Positions 1 to 7,204 of a stretch of 9,990 nucleotides of DNA are shown in pieces; position 1 is the stretch's first letter, and the number at the start of each line of letters is the position of its first letter. A program made the translations under genes and the position numbers. The stretch is from Tepidiphilus sp. (lineage in GTDB: Bacteria > Pseudomonadota > Gammaproteobacteria > Burkholderiales > Rhodocyclaceae). The stretch spans positions 1 to 9,990 of the forward strand of contig JAQUGB010000052.1 in NCBI GenBank assembly GCA_028684345.1, read 5' to 3'. The notes under the pieces are model-generated. The model was not told where the DNA came from and searched no databases. It saw only the letters and a program-made list of their open reading frames with translations.

Positions 1-195
1 CGTACCGAATCGGCCATGCGCAGCGGCGTGACGGGCTCGGGCTTGGGGCTAGCCATCGTCAAGCGCACCATCGAGGCGCTCGGCGGGCGCCTCACGCTCG
101 CCAACCGCGACGGCGGCGGGCTTGCCGTGACCCTCGAACTGCCGCCCGCACCCCCTCCGCTTCCCAACCCTTCCTCCTCGCAGGACGCTCCATGA
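1..195 (+). CDS. Sensor histidine kinase, C-terminal end (partial)
   Basis: This is the last 64 residues of a two-component sensor kinase; the 5' part lies before the window. The frame opening at base 1 shows the ATP-binding G2 box GSGLGLAIV at local residues 12-20. It is followed by the usual helix (KRTIEALGG) and the final strand of the HATPase_c fold (GGGLAVTLELP). This is the typical C-terminus of an EnvZ/PhoR/QseC-like membrane kinase that autophosphorylates a histidine and passes the phosphate to a response regulator. After the ATPase core comes a short proline- and serine-rich tail (PPPLPNPSSS) that looks unstructured. The stop TGA (193-195) overlaps the ATG of yciB in an ATGA arrangement, so the two genes are probably co-transcribed and translationally coupled. 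The sensed signal cannot be inferred because the sensor domain is absent. Confidence 0.88.
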   Translation, partial: RTESAMRSGVTGSGLGLAIVKRTIEALGGRLTLANRDGGGLAVTLELPPAPPPLPNPSSSQDAP

Positions 196-794
196 AACTG
201 CTTTTCGACCTCCTTCCCATTCTCGTCTTCTTTCTCGCTTATCGAGTCGCCGGACTCTTTCCCGAAGCGGTCGCTCCCTTGGGAACGGTCTTGGCAGCGC
301 CCCCTTCGACCCTGCCCCTCGTCACCGCCACTGCCGCGACGATGCTCGCGACCGTCGCCCAGATCCTGGCGTTGCGCCTGCGCGGGCGCCCCGTCGATCG
401 CATGCTGTGGGTGAGTTTCGTTCTGGTCACGGTTCTGGGCGGGGCGACGCTCTTCCTGCACGATCCCGCCTTCATCCAGTGGAAGCCCACGGCGCTGTAC
501 TGGAGTTTCGCCGCCGCGCTCATCGGCGCCCGGCTGTTGCGCCGCAATCTGATCCGCAGCGCCATGCAGGCGCAGCTGCGACTTCCCGACCCCGTCTGGG
601 CGCACCTCTCCGACTTGTGGAGCGGATTCTTTCTCGTACTCGGGGCGCTCAATCTCTACGTCGCATGGAATTATTCCGAAGCGGCCTGGGTGAATTTCAA
701 GCTCTTCGGCACCCTAGGAGCGACCGTGCTCTTCGTGCTCGCCCAATCCCTTTGGTTGTCCCGTCATCTGCAAGAGGAAAAATCCGATGCCTGA
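192..794 (+). CDS. yciB: Septation / inner-membrane protein YciB (IspZ family)
   Basis: This is an integral inner-membrane protein of 200 residues, close to the family's usual 180-200. YciB (septation protein A, intracellular septation family) takes part in envelope integrity and elongation/division in Gram-negative bacteria; that role comes from the family, not from this sequence. Family landmarks are the N-terminus MKLLFDLLPILVFF, TLFLHDPAFIQWKPTALYW near residues 86-104, LPDPVW at 131-136 and WVNFKLFG at 166-173. Hydrophobic segments lie near residues 3-18, 42-62, 71-90, 98-115, 143-160 and 168-190. The stretch after the first helix (about 21-40, rich in Pro and Ala) is longer than in E. 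coli YciB. The start overlaps the stop of the upstream kinase by four bases and the end overlaps bolA by eight bases, which indicates one operon. The small charged C-terminus (RHLQEEKSDA) resembles the RHMPQE-type tail of known homologues. Confidence 0.93.
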   Translation: MKLLFDLLPILVFFLAYRVAGLFPEAVAPLGTVLAAPPSTLPLVTATAATMLATVAQILALRLRGRPVDRMLWVSFVLVTVLGGATLFLHDPAFIQWKPTALYWSFAAALIGARLLRRNLIRSAMQAQLRLPDPVWAHLSDLWSGFFLVLGALNLYVAWNYSEAAWVNFKLFGTLGATVLFVLAQSLWLSRHLQEEKSDA

Positions 795-1053
795 ACCCGA
801 ACGTGTCGTCGCGCTGCGCCGGCGCCTGCAGACACTCGAACCGCTCGAGCTGGAGATCCACGACGATAGCGCCGCGCACGCCGGCCACGCCGGAGCGGCC
901 GGTGGCGGACATTACCGCGTGCGCATCGTCTCGCCGCGCTTCGCGGGGTTGTCCCGGGTGCAGCGCCATCGTCTGGTGTTCGCCGCCGCGGGCGATCTGA
1001 TGCAAAAAGGGATCCACGCGCTCGCCGTCACCGCGCTCGCTCCGGGCGAGTGA
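787..1053 (+). CDS. bolA: BolA family protein
   Basis: This is a small cytoplasmic protein (88 residues) of the BolA/IbaG family. BolA proteins partner with monothiol glutaredoxins through a shared [2Fe-2S] cluster and also affect cell shape and stress responses. The family pattern is clear: the strand GHYRVRIVSPRFAG at 41-54, the helix RVQRHRLVFAA at 58-68 and the signature GIHALAVTALAPGE at 75-88, with the near-invariant cluster-ligand histidine at position 77. The segment HAGHAGAAGG (31-40) fills the variable loop where other BolAs provide a second metal ligand, so one of its histidines could serve that role. The ATG lies inside the end of yciB (overlap 787-794), so translation is probably coupled. 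The HALAV-type C-terminus is closer to BolA than to the shorter IbaG/YrbA group, but the subgroup is not certain. Confidence 0.92.
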   Translation: MPEPERVVALRRRLQTLEPLELEIHDDSAAHAGHAGAAGGGHYRVRIVSPRFAGLSRVQRHRLVFAAAGDLMQKGIHALAVTALAPGE

Positions 1054-1107
1054 AAGCGCGCTTGCATTTCGCTACAGGCCGATGAACCTCTTTTCGCCCT
1101 CATCGGT

Positions 1108-1113
1108 TACACT
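1108..1113 (+). promoter_or_regulatory. Possible -10 box ahead of the parvulin gene
   Basis: In the 116-base gap between bolA and the parvulin gene, TACACT at 1108-1113 resembles a sigma-70 -10 box in an otherwise GC-rich leader. No convincing -35 lies 16-18 bases upstream; a TTGCAT at 1062-1067 is too far away. It could be a weak or activator-dependent promoter, or the gene may simply be read through from bolA. The assignment rests on one hexamer. Confidence 0.25.
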
Positions 1114-1118
1114 CGGAT

Positions 1119-1142
1119 TCGCGGCGCGCATCGCGGCGCGCC
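1119..1142 (+). repeat. Two tandem copies of a 12-bp GC-rich unit
   Basis: The 11-mer TCGCGGCGCGC occurs at 1119-1129 and again at 1131-1141, giving a 12-bp period with only the twelfth base differing (A versus C). It lies in the leader of the parvulin gene, about 30-50 bases before the start codon. A protein-binding site or simple slippage product are both possible; the sequence does not say which. Confidence 0.6.
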
Positions 1143-1158
1143 GGAACCGTCATCCGTG

Positions 1159-1164
1159 AAAGGA
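1159..1164 (+). promoter_or_regulatory. Ribosome binding site of the parvulin gene
   Basis: AAAGGA sits five bases before the ATG at 1170 and fixes that codon as the start. This also places a complete signal peptide at the protein's N-terminus. Confidence 0.7.
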
Positions 1165-1169
1165 AACCC

Positions 1170-1955
1170 ATGTACGCCAAACTCCGCACTCCCGTCCGGG
1201 CCGCCGTCCTCGGCCTCGGGCTCGTTGCCCTGCCTGCCATGGCGCAGAACGTGGCCAAGGTCAATGGCCAACCCATCCCTCAGATCTACATGGACGTGAT
1301 CGTCAAGGAACAGGTCGCCCAGGGGCTGCCCGACAACGAGCAGCTGCGCCAGGCGGTCAAGGACGAGCTCATCCGCCGTGCCGTCATCGCCGAACAGGCG
1401 AAGAAGGCGGGGCTCGACAAGAGCCCCGAAGTGAAAGCCGAAATGGAACTCGCCCGCCAGGGCGTGCTCGTTCGCGCCTACCTCAAGGATTTCGTGGCCA
1501 AAAACCCCGTGAGCGACGAAGAAGTCAAGAACGCTTACGAGAAAATCACGGCGATGTACTCGGGCGATGAATTCCACACGCGCCACATCCTCGTGGAAAA
1601 AGAAGAGGAAGCCAAGGACATCATCGCCAAACTCGGGAAAGGCGCCTCATGGGACGAGCTGGTCAAGCAGTCGCAAGACCCGGGCAGTAAAGACAGGGGG
1701 GGCGACCTCGGCTGGGTCACGCCCGACATGTTCGTGCCCGACTTCGGCACGGCGCTGGGCAAGATGCAAAAAGGTGAGACTTCCAAGACCCCGGTCAAGA
1801 CCCAGTTCGGCTACCACGTGATCCACGTCGACGACGTGCGCCCGCAAAGCCCTCCGCCGCTCGAACAGATCCGCCCGCAGATCGAACAGCAGCTGCAGCA
1901 GCAGAAGATCCAGAAACACCTCGAAGAGCTGGTCGCCAAAGCCAAGGTCGAGTAA
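1170..1955 (+). CDS. Exported parvulin-type peptidyl-prolyl cis-trans isomerase
   Basis: This is a 261-residue PpiC/SurA-like foldase that would help outer-membrane or periplasmic proteins fold after export. The N-terminus has a short charged part, a hydrophobic core (AAVLGLGLVALPAMA) and a likely signal peptidase I site after Ala-25 (PAMA before Q). Residues 26-125 form a helical SurA_N-like chaperone region beginning VAKVNGQPI, a common motif in this family. The parvulin domain spans about 133-225: FHTRHILV (conserved His-139), SKDRGGDLGWV (173-183), MFVPDFGTAL (187-196) and TQFGYHVIHVDD (211-222, with the conserved FGYH histidine 216). A Gln/Lys-rich helical tail (231-261) follows. It lies 116 bases after bolA, a neighbour order seen in several betaproteobacteria. 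In the absence of a lipobox it is more likely a soluble periplasmic protein than a PrsA-like lipoprotein. The specific clients are unknown. Confidence 0.92.
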   Translation: MYAKLRTPVRAAVLGLGLVALPAMAQNVAKVNGQPIPQIYMDVIVKEQVAQGLPDNEQLRQAVKDELIRRAVIAEQAKKAGLDKSPEVKAEMELARQGVLVRAYLKDFVAKNPVSDEEVKNAYEKITAMYSGDEFHTRHILVEKEEEAKDIIAKLGKGASWDELVKQSQDPGSKDRGGDLGWVTPDMFVPDFGTALGKMQKGETSKTPVKTQFGYHVIHVDDVRPQSPPPLEQIRPQIEQQLQQQKIQKHLEELVAKAKVE

Positions 1956-1987
1956 AAGGGGGAAGTCCGCCCACGGGGCGACCCCCC
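1954..1987 (-). terminator. Intrinsic terminator for the minus-strand operon
   Basis: Read on the minus strand, a GC-rich hairpin is followed by TTTTA. Its arms in plus coordinates are GGGGG (1958-1962), GTC (1965-1967) and GCCC (1969-1972), loop ACG (1973-1975), then GGGC (1976-1979), GAC (1980-1982) and CCCCC (1983-1987). Single-sided bulges are AA at 1963-1964 and C at 1968. The U-run is only four long. The stem begins three bases after the parvulin stop codon, so it may also limit plus-strand read-through, but no T-run follows on that strand. Confidence 0.65.
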
Positions 1988-2000
1988 GCTCGTACCCGTG

Positions 2001-3662
2001 TCAGCGGCCGATCAAGCCGCGGAAAATCTCCTTCACCGCGGGGACGACCGGCGGCGCTTCTTCCTGCTGCGATTCCTCTTGCGTCGGGGCGATCCGCCGC
2101 CGGATCGCCTCCTTGGCAAAATCCTTGGCCAGTTCCTCGGTCACGACCCGATATTTGGGCTGCGAGAGCGGCCCGGTCACTTCCAGCGGGATCGGCAACC
2201 CGAGCAGGATGGCGAGCGGTCCGTCTCGCTGCACCTCGGGCGTGGCGGCCAATCGCACCTGCAGGCGATAATCGAGCCGCGAGCGGATCAGATCCACGCG
2301 GCCGGCACCCTCGGCGGTGAAGAGCGCCGTGCGGCCGAAGAGGTCGTCGTTGCGCAACACACCGCCGGCCAGCACCCCGCTGCCAGAGAGTTCTTCGAAC
2401 GGCGTGCGGTCCCTGCCGCCGCCGGTCGGCCGCTCGCCGCGCAGCACGGCAGAAGCATCGCGCAACAGCCGTTCGACGTCCATCCCTAGCACGGCCCCGT
2501 CGCGCACCTGTGCGCGCAGCGTGCCCTGGGCCGAGCGCAGCGCCTCCTCAGCCGTCAGCCCCCGCCCGCGCAGGGCAAAGTCGACGCTTCCTTGGCCGGT
2601 GAGCAAAGATTTGCCGTGCATGGCGGTGAGCAGACGCGCCACGTCGACGCCCTCGAACCCCCCTTCGCCCTGCCAGTGAGGCGACCCGGCGAGATCGTTC
2701 AGGCTCGCCTCGAGGCGCAGGGTCCCGCCGTAGGCGGTTCCGGTGAGCGCCGTCTCCACGCGATCGCCTCGCAGATCTGCCCCGAGCCGCCCTTGCAGCG
2801 CGACCTCGTCCACGTGGAGCTCGAGCGCGTCCAGGTGCAGCGCGGCGGCGTCGGCCTGCATGTCGGAAGACAGGCTCACCCGACGTAGAAAGGACGACGG
2901 CAGATCGAGCGCCACGCCCTGCGCCTCGAGCCAAGCGCGAAGATCGAACTCCGGCACTTCCAGCCGCCCCACCCAGCGCGGCGCGTGCTGCCACTGCTCC
3001 AGCCGGCCTTCCAGGCTCATCTGGCTGAGCTTGGACAGCACCAGGGTCGCTTTCAGCGGCACCGGTGCCTCGGACGCCACCGGCCCGGCCTCGAGCGCGA
3101 ACGGCCCGAGGCGAAACGGTTGCTCACGCTCCGCCCCATACCACAGGACGTACGCCTCGCGCACCGCCACGCGGCCCAAAGCAAGCGGCAGGGCGGCCGC
3201 CCGCGCCCCCGCCGGCTTGGCCGCAGACGCGGGTTCGGCCTCGGCTCTGGACGCCGCGGCCACGGACGTCGGACGGTCGAACCGCCAGTTCTCCCGCCCG
3301 TCGGAGCGGCGCTCGAGGTGCAGGCGCACGCCTTCCAGCGTGAGCGCATCCACCTCGAGCCGGCGGGAGAGCAGGGCCCAAGGGTCCACCCCGAGCGCGA
3401 GCCGATCGATCTCGGCCAGGGCGGGGGAAGTGAACCCCGGCGGATTGCCCAGGCTCACCGCCTGCGCTTCGAGCGCGAGCCGGGGCCAGAGCGCGAGCTG
3501 CAGCTCACCGTGCACCTCGAGGGAACGTCCCAGGTGGGCCTGCGCCCAGCGGTCGATCTCGTCGCGGTAGCGCGCTGCATCGAAAGTGGCGACGAACACC
3601 ACCAGCGCAGCCACGGCGATGGCAACGAGCGCGAGTACGCCAAGGAGCAGGCGTTTCATCAT
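2001..3662 (-). CDS. AsmA-family inner-membrane-anchored protein
   Basis: This is a 553-residue protein of the AsmA superfamily, whose members are anchored in the inner membrane and extend a beta-rich domain into the periplasm. Larger relatives (TamB, YhdP) move phospholipid towards the outer membrane; whether this short one does so is not known. It has a short cytoplasmic start (MMKR), a single membrane helix at about 5-26, then the typical AsmA N-domain pattern (LGRSLEVHGELQLALWPRL at 44-62; LGNPPGF at 71-77). A low-complexity Ala/Pro linker lies around 135-160. The C-terminal AsmA_2 region carries LTGQGSVDFALRGRG (354-368), VRDGAVLGMDVERLL (386-400) and the closing VTGPLSQPKYRV (495-506). 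The tail is Glu/Pro-rich. Two ATGs are adjacent (3660-3662 and 3657-3659), and GAGGGA on the minus strand (3674-3669) is placed for either. The gene starts 23 bases after the acyl-CoA dehydrogenase stop, so it is probably the last gene of that transcript, followed by a terminator. Confidence 0.88.
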   Translation of the reverse strand: MMKRLLLGVLALVAIAVAALVVFVATFDAARYRDEIDRWAQAHLGRSLEVHGELQLALWPRLALEAQAVSLGNPPGFTSPALAEIDRLALGVDPWALLSRRLEVDALTLEGVRLHLERRSDGRENWRFDRPTSVAAASRAEAEPASAAKPAGARAAALPLALGRVAVREAYVLWYGAEREQPFRLGPFALEAGPVASEAPVPLKATLVLSKLSQMSLEGRLEQWQHAPRWVGRLEVPEFDLRAWLEAQGVALDLPSSFLRRVSLSSDMQADAAALHLDALELHVDEVALQGRLGADLRGDRVETALTGTAYGGTLRLEASLNDLAGSPHWQGEGGFEGVDVARLLTAMHGKSLLTGQGSVDFALRGRGLTAEEALRSAQGTLRAQVRDGAVLGMDVERLLRDASAVLRGERPTGGGRDRTPFEELSGSGVLAGGVLRNDDLFGRTALFTAEGAGRVDLIRSRLDYRLQVRLAATPEVQRDGPLAILLGLPIPLEVTGPLSQPKYRVVTEELAKDFAKEAIRRRIAPTQEESQQEEAPPVVPAVKEIFRGLIGR

Positions 3663-3685
3663 GGGACTTCCCTCGTTACCCAGGT

Positions 3686-5482
3686 TCAGAACATCTCCTC
3701 GTCGAGTGCGAGCACGCCGGCCGAGCCTTCGCTGACCGTCACCCCAAGCGCCGGGGCGCGGGCGAGGACATGATCGGCATAGAAGCGCGCCGTGCCGATC
3801 TTGGCCCGGTAGAACGCCGGATCTTCCGCCCCTTCGGCCAGACGCTTGGCCGCCACCAGCGCCGACAGACCGAGTTGCCAGCCGCCGCAGACGATGCCGA
3901 AGAGCTCGAGCAGCGGCACCGAGACCGCATGCGCCGCCTTCGGATTGGCGCCATAGGTTTCGAGGATGTACCCCACGCCTTTTTCCAGGGCGTCGATGCC
4001 GGCGCCCAGCCGGCGCGCGAGCACGCCGAATTCCTCACCCGGCTGCGCGCGCAGTTTCTCCGCCGCCAGCCGCATCTCTTCGATGAGCCCCCTGGCGATG
4101 ACGCCGCCGTTGCGGGCGATCTTGCGGCCGATGAGGTCGTTGGACTGGATCGCCGTGGTCCCTTCGTAGATGGGGGTGATGCGCGCGTCGCGGTAGTGCT
4201 GCGCCGCGCCCGTCTCCTCGATGAAGCCCATGCCGCCATGCACCTGGACGCCGAGCGAGGCGATGGTCACCGAGTTCTCGGTGCACCAGCCCTTGACCAC
4301 CGGGGTCATGAGCTCGACGAAGCCGCGGCTGCGCTGGCGCACCGACTCGTCCGGATGGTGATGCGCCAGATCGAAGGCCGCCCCCACCGTATAGGCGAGC
4401 GCGCGCATGGCCTCGGTCTGCGATTTCATCAGCATCAGCATGCGTCGCACGTCGGGATGGCGGATGATGGGCACTCGCGGCCCGCTCTTGACCCCGACCT
4501 CGAACCCCTGGATGCGTTCCTTGGCGTAGGAGAGCGCCTTCTGATAGGCGCGCTCGGACAGCGCCAAACCTTCGAGACCGACGGCGAAGCGCGCCTCGTT
4601 CATCATGATGAACATGTATTCGAGGCCGCGGTTGGGCTCGCCCACCAGGGTGCCGACCGCGCCGCCGTGGTCACCGAAGGAGAGCACGCAGGTGGGGCTG
4701 GCGTGGATGCCGAGCTTGTGCTCGATGGAGACGCAGCGCACGTCGTTGCGCGCCCCCAGGCTGCCGTCGGCGTTGACGAGGAATTTCGGCACGACGAAGA
4801 GCGAGATGCCCTTCACCCCCTCGGGCGCGCCCGGCAGGCGCGCGAGCACGAGATGCACGATGTTCTCGGCCAGGTCGTGTTCGCCGTAGGTGATGAAGAT
4901 CTTCTGCCCGTAGAGCTTGTAGGTGCCGTCGCCCACCGGCTCGGCGCGGGTGCGCACCGCCGAGAGGTCGGAGCCGGCCTGCGGCTCGGTGAGGTTCATC
5001 GTGCCGGTCCACTCGCCGCTCACCATCTTGGGCAGGTACATCTTCTTCTGCTCGGGCGAGCCGCACAGCATGAGGGCCTCGATCGCCCCCTGGGTGAGCA
5101 TGGGGCACAGCGAGAAGGCAAGGTTCGAACCTTTCCACAACTCCATCACGGCGGTGGCCACCACCTTGGGCAACCCTTGCCCGCCGAACTCGGGCGAGCA
5201 GGCAAGCGCCGTCCACCCCCCCTGGCGGAAAGCGGTGTAGGCCTCCTTCCAGCCGGGCGCCGTCTTCACTTCGCCCTCCTGCCACACGGCCCCGTGCACG
5301 TCACCGACCCGATTCAGGGGGGCGAGCACTTCCTCGGCAAACTTGCCGCCCTCTTCGAGGATGGCCGCCACCACGTCGGGGCTCGCCTCCTCGCACTGCG
5401 GCAGGCGGGCGATCCGCTCGAGGCCGATCAGCTCTTCGAGCACGAAACGCATGTCTTTCAGCGGGGCACGATATTCACTCAT
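3686..5482 (-). CDS. Acyl-CoA dehydrogenase, large DmdC-like type (~600 residues)
   Basis: This is an FAD enzyme that forms an alpha,beta double bond in an acyl-CoA thioester, passing electrons to electron-transfer flavoprotein. At 598 residues it belongs to the extended class with an extra N-terminal segment and a C-terminal helical domain, the class that includes DmdC (3-methylthiopropanoyl-CoA dehydrogenase) and many unassigned fatty-acyl-CoA dehydrogenases. Visible landmarks are the N-terminal cap (MSEYRAPLKDMRFVLEEL), the helical domain around 40-155, the FAD/substrate loop LTEPQAGSDL (164-173), the middle beta domain to about 285, and the C-terminal helical domain with QVHGGMGF (413-420). 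The catalytic base is Glu-440 in IYEGTTAIQ. The extra C-terminal domain covers about 460-598. The substrate cannot be read from the sequence; DMSP metabolism should not be assumed. Its place downstream of etfBA gives a direct electron acceptor. AGGAG lies close upstream of the ATG, and the 96-base leader holds an inverted repeat. Confidence 0.93.
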   Translation of the reverse strand: MSEYRAPLKDMRFVLEELIGLERIARLPQCEEASPDVVAAILEEGGKFAEEVLAPLNRVGDVHGAVWQEGEVKTAPGWKEAYTAFRQGGWTALACSPEFGGQGLPKVVATAVMELWKGSNLAFSLCPMLTQGAIEALMLCGSPEQKKMYLPKMVSGEWTGTMNLTEPQAGSDLSAVRTRAEPVGDGTYKLYGQKIFITYGEHDLAENIVHLVLARLPGAPEGVKGISLFVVPKFLVNADGSLGARNDVRCVSIEHKLGIHASPTCVLSFGDHGGAVGTLVGEPNRGLEYMFIMMNEARFAVGLEGLALSERAYQKALSYAKERIQGFEVGVKSGPRVPIIRHPDVRRMLMLMKSQTEAMRALAYTVGAAFDLAHHHPDESVRQRSRGFVELMTPVVKGWCTENSVTIASLGVQVHGGMGFIEETGAAQHYRDARITPIYEGTTAIQSNDLIGRKIARNGGVIARGLIEEMRLAAEKLRAQPGEEFGVLARRLGAGIDALEKGVGYILETYGANPKAAHAVSVPLLELFGIVCGGWQLGLSALVAAKRLAEGAEDPAFYRAKIGTARFYADHVLARAPALGVTVSEGSAGVLALDEEMF

Positions 5483-5509
5483 GGATTACTCCTACAGGGT
5501 TTTCGTCGT

Positions 5510-5568
5510 TCGAATCCCGGAGCCTGGGCTCCGGTACCTGTTCCCTTTCCACCCCGGTCGAATGCCGG
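5510..5568 (-). repeat. Inverted repeat and two direct repeats upstream of the acyl-CoA dehydrogenase gene
   Basis: The 96-base gap between the CbiM-like gene and the acyl-CoA dehydrogenase gene contains a perfect inverted repeat: arms CCGGAGCC (5517-5520/5521-5524) and GGCTCCGG (5527-5534), separated by TG. As RNA it would make a hairpin of six or seven GC-rich pairs with a small loop. The 11-mer TCGAATCCCGG (5510-5520) recurs as TCGAATGCCGG (5558-5568), 48 bases away with one mismatch, so the repeats flank the hairpin. No U-run follows the stem on either strand, which argues against a simple terminator. An RNA processing or stabilising stem, or a protein-binding site, would fit. Confidence 0.55.
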
Positions 5569-5578
5569 CTTCGTTTTT

Positions 5579-6244
5579 TCATTTGTTTTTCAGGTATCGG
5601 GCATCGTCGAAAGCCGCCACCCAGTCAGGACGATAGACCACGAACATCGTGATCACCACCCCACTGAGCCACGATTCGGCAAAGCCCATGAGCACGAAAT
5701 AAGGTGCCCAATCTTGCAGCAGATGCTCCAGGGTATAGGCTCCAGCCCCCCAAAGCACCAGGATGGCGAGCGCCCCTTCGGCGAGCAGCGTCAATCCCGA
5801 CCCGAAGAAGGCCACCACGAAAATGAACACGAAAAAATGCGCCGGTAAGAATCGCGCGACGAAGCGGCGCCAGGCATCGGCGAAGACCACCGGGCAGAGC
5901 GCGGTCACGAGGAAATTGAGCGCATAGGCCGGCGCATCGAACGCCCCATTGGCGCACACCACGGCAAGCGCCAAGCCGAGCGCCAGGGTGGCGAGCGGCG
6001 CCCCCAGCGAGAGCGTGGCGGCCATCGCCCCGAGCACATGAAACGTAAGCCCCGCCTCGATGCCGGCGCGAATGCTCCACAGCAACGCCAGCCCCAGCGC
6101 CCAGCCCGCGACGAGATGGAAACGCCGGTCGTCCTTGAGCGCTTGCCAAGGGGTGCGGCGAGCGCTGCGCCAAAGCCACAGCCCCGCCAGCACCCAGGAA
6201 CCGGCGATCCATTCTGCGGAAAAGAGCGCCGAAGGCAGGTTCAT
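5579..6244 (-). CDS. CbiM-like (COG3235-type) integral membrane protein
   Basis: This is a 221-residue hydrophobic protein that I place with CbiM-like energy-coupling-factor permeases, in the stand-alone group often annotated as 'energy-coupling factor ABC transporter permease' or COG3235. Supporting motifs are GLTFHVLGAMAATLSLGAPLA-like residues 65-85 (with His-69), the helix GFAESWLSGVVITMFVVYRP (187-206) and the closing DDARYLKN. Membrane segments lie near 12-26, 42-60, 66-98, 104-124, 134-166 and 181-204. True CbiM/NikM proteins begin with a Met-His-Ile metal-binding N-terminus; here it is MNLPSALFSAEW, with no histidine at position 2. No CbiN, CbiQ or CbiO partner is present in the window. 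The gene starts 13 bases after etfA and has no clear Shine-Dalgarno, so it may depend on coupling with etfA. Metal or vitamin transport is possible, but the substrate is unknown and a non-transport role cannot be excluded. Confidence 0.75.
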   Translation of the reverse strand: MNLPSALFSAEWIAGSWVLAGLWLWRSARRTPWQALKDDRRFHLVAGWALGLALLWSIRAGIEAGLTFHVLGAMAATLSLGAPLATLALGLALAVVCANGAFDAPAYALNFLVTALCPVVFADAWRRFVARFLPAHFFVFIFVVAFFGSGLTLLAEGALAILVLWGAGAYTLEHLLQDWAPYFVLMGFAESWLSGVVITMFVVYRPDWVAAFDDARYLKNK

Positions 6245-6257
6245 CGCGCCGCGCGGC

Positions 6258-7187
6258 TCACAATTTCTGCGTCAGTTCCGGCACCGCCTGGAAGAGATCG
6301 GCCACCAGGCCGTAATCGGCCACCTGGAAAATCGGCGCTTCGGGATCCTTGTTGATCGCCACGATCACCTTGGAATCCTTCATGCCGGCCAAGTGCTGGA
6401 TGGCCCCCGAGATGCCGATGGCGACGTAGAGCTCGGGCGCGACGATCTTGCCGGTTTGCCCCACCTGATAGTCGTTGGGGGCATAACCCGCGTCGACGGC
6501 GGCGCGCGAGGCGCCGATGGCCGCGCCGAGCTTGTCGGCGAGCGGCTCGAGCACCTCGTGGAATTTCTCCGCGCTGCCCAAGCCGCGCCCGCCGGAGACG
6601 ATCACTCGGGCGTTCGTCAGCTCGGGGCGTGCCGACTTGGTCACTTCCCGGCCGACCACCTTGGTGGGCCCCGGTTCGGCGAGGGCCTCGATCGTTTCGA
6701 TGGAGGCGTTTCCGCCTTCCCCCACGGCGTCGAACGCCGTACCGCGCACGGTGATCACCTTGACGGGATCGCCCGAGCGCACGGTGGCGAGCGCGTTGCC
6801 GGCGTAGATCGGGCGCACGAAGGTATCGGCGTCGATCACTTTCACGATGTCGGAGATCTGCGCCACGTCCAGCAGAGCGGCGATGCGTGGGGCCACGTTC
6901 TTGCCGAAGGCCGTGGCCGGCACGAGGACGTGGGTGTATTCCTTGGCGATCGCGAGCGCCTGGGCGGCGAGCGCCTCGGCGGTGAGATCGGCGAGCGCCG
7001 GCGAATCGGCGAGCAGCACGCGGGCCACGCCCTCGAGCTTGGCCGCCTGTTCGGCGACCGCCCGGCAGCCATGGCCGGCCACCAGCACGTCGGCTGCCGC
7101 GCCCAGCGCCTTGGCAGCGCCCAGGGCATGCGCCGTGGCCGGAGCGAGTTTCTGGTTGTCGTGTTCGGCGATGACGAGAATCTTCAT
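6258..7187 (-). CDS. etfA: Electron transfer flavoprotein, alpha subunit
   Basis: This is the FAD-binding large subunit (309 residues) of the EtfAB heterodimer, which takes electrons from acyl-CoA dehydrogenases and delivers them to ETF:quinone oxidoreductase. The N-terminal ETF domain covers about 1-185. The C-terminal FAD domain carries SGGRGLGS (198-205), GASRAAVDAG (225-234), QVGQTG (241-246) and the classical alpha-subunit signature starting LYVAIGISGAIQHLAGM (253-269) and ending VAIN (276-279). Arg-228 aligns with the arginine that stabilises the FAD semiquinone in other ETFs. It starts 17 bases after the etfB stop with GGGAG about ten bases upstream of the ATG, so etfB and etfA form one transcription unit. 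The sequence looks like a conventional beta-oxidation ETF rather than a FixAB or bifurcating type: it has no N-terminal ferredoxin domain and the length is standard. Confidence 0.97.
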   Translation of the reverse strand: MKILVIAEHDNQKLAPATAHALGAAKALGAAADVLVAGHGCRAVAEQAAKLEGVARVLLADSPALADLTAEALAAQALAIAKEYTHVLVPATAFGKNVAPRIAALLDVAQISDIVKVIDADTFVRPIYAGNALATVRSGDPVKVITVRGTAFDAVGEGGNASIETIEALAEPGPTKVVGREVTKSARPELTNARVIVSGGRGLGSAEKFHEVLEPLADKLGAAIGASRAAVDAGYAPNDYQVGQTGKIVAPELYVAIGISGAIQHLAGMKDSKVIVAINKDPEAPIFQVADYGLVADLFQAVPELTQKL

Positions 7188-7204
7188 GGTATTGGGCTCC
7201 CGGC

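Noticed and set aside
5509..5519. GTTCGAATCCC resembles the T-arm of a tRNA, raising the idea of a tRNA remnant or phage attachment site.
   Set aside because: The bases flanking the TTCGAAT loop (CGTCG and CCCGG) do not pair as a T-stem, and no acceptor or anticodon arm is present on either side. The similarity is probably chance, and no integrase or mobile gene is near.
3770..5848. A 692-codon open frame on the plus strand.
   Set aside because: It lies opposite the acyl-CoA dehydrogenase gene and runs into the CbiM-like gene. Its product is rich in His, Arg, Gly and Asp without recognisable motifs, the usual antisense shadow of a GC-rich gene.
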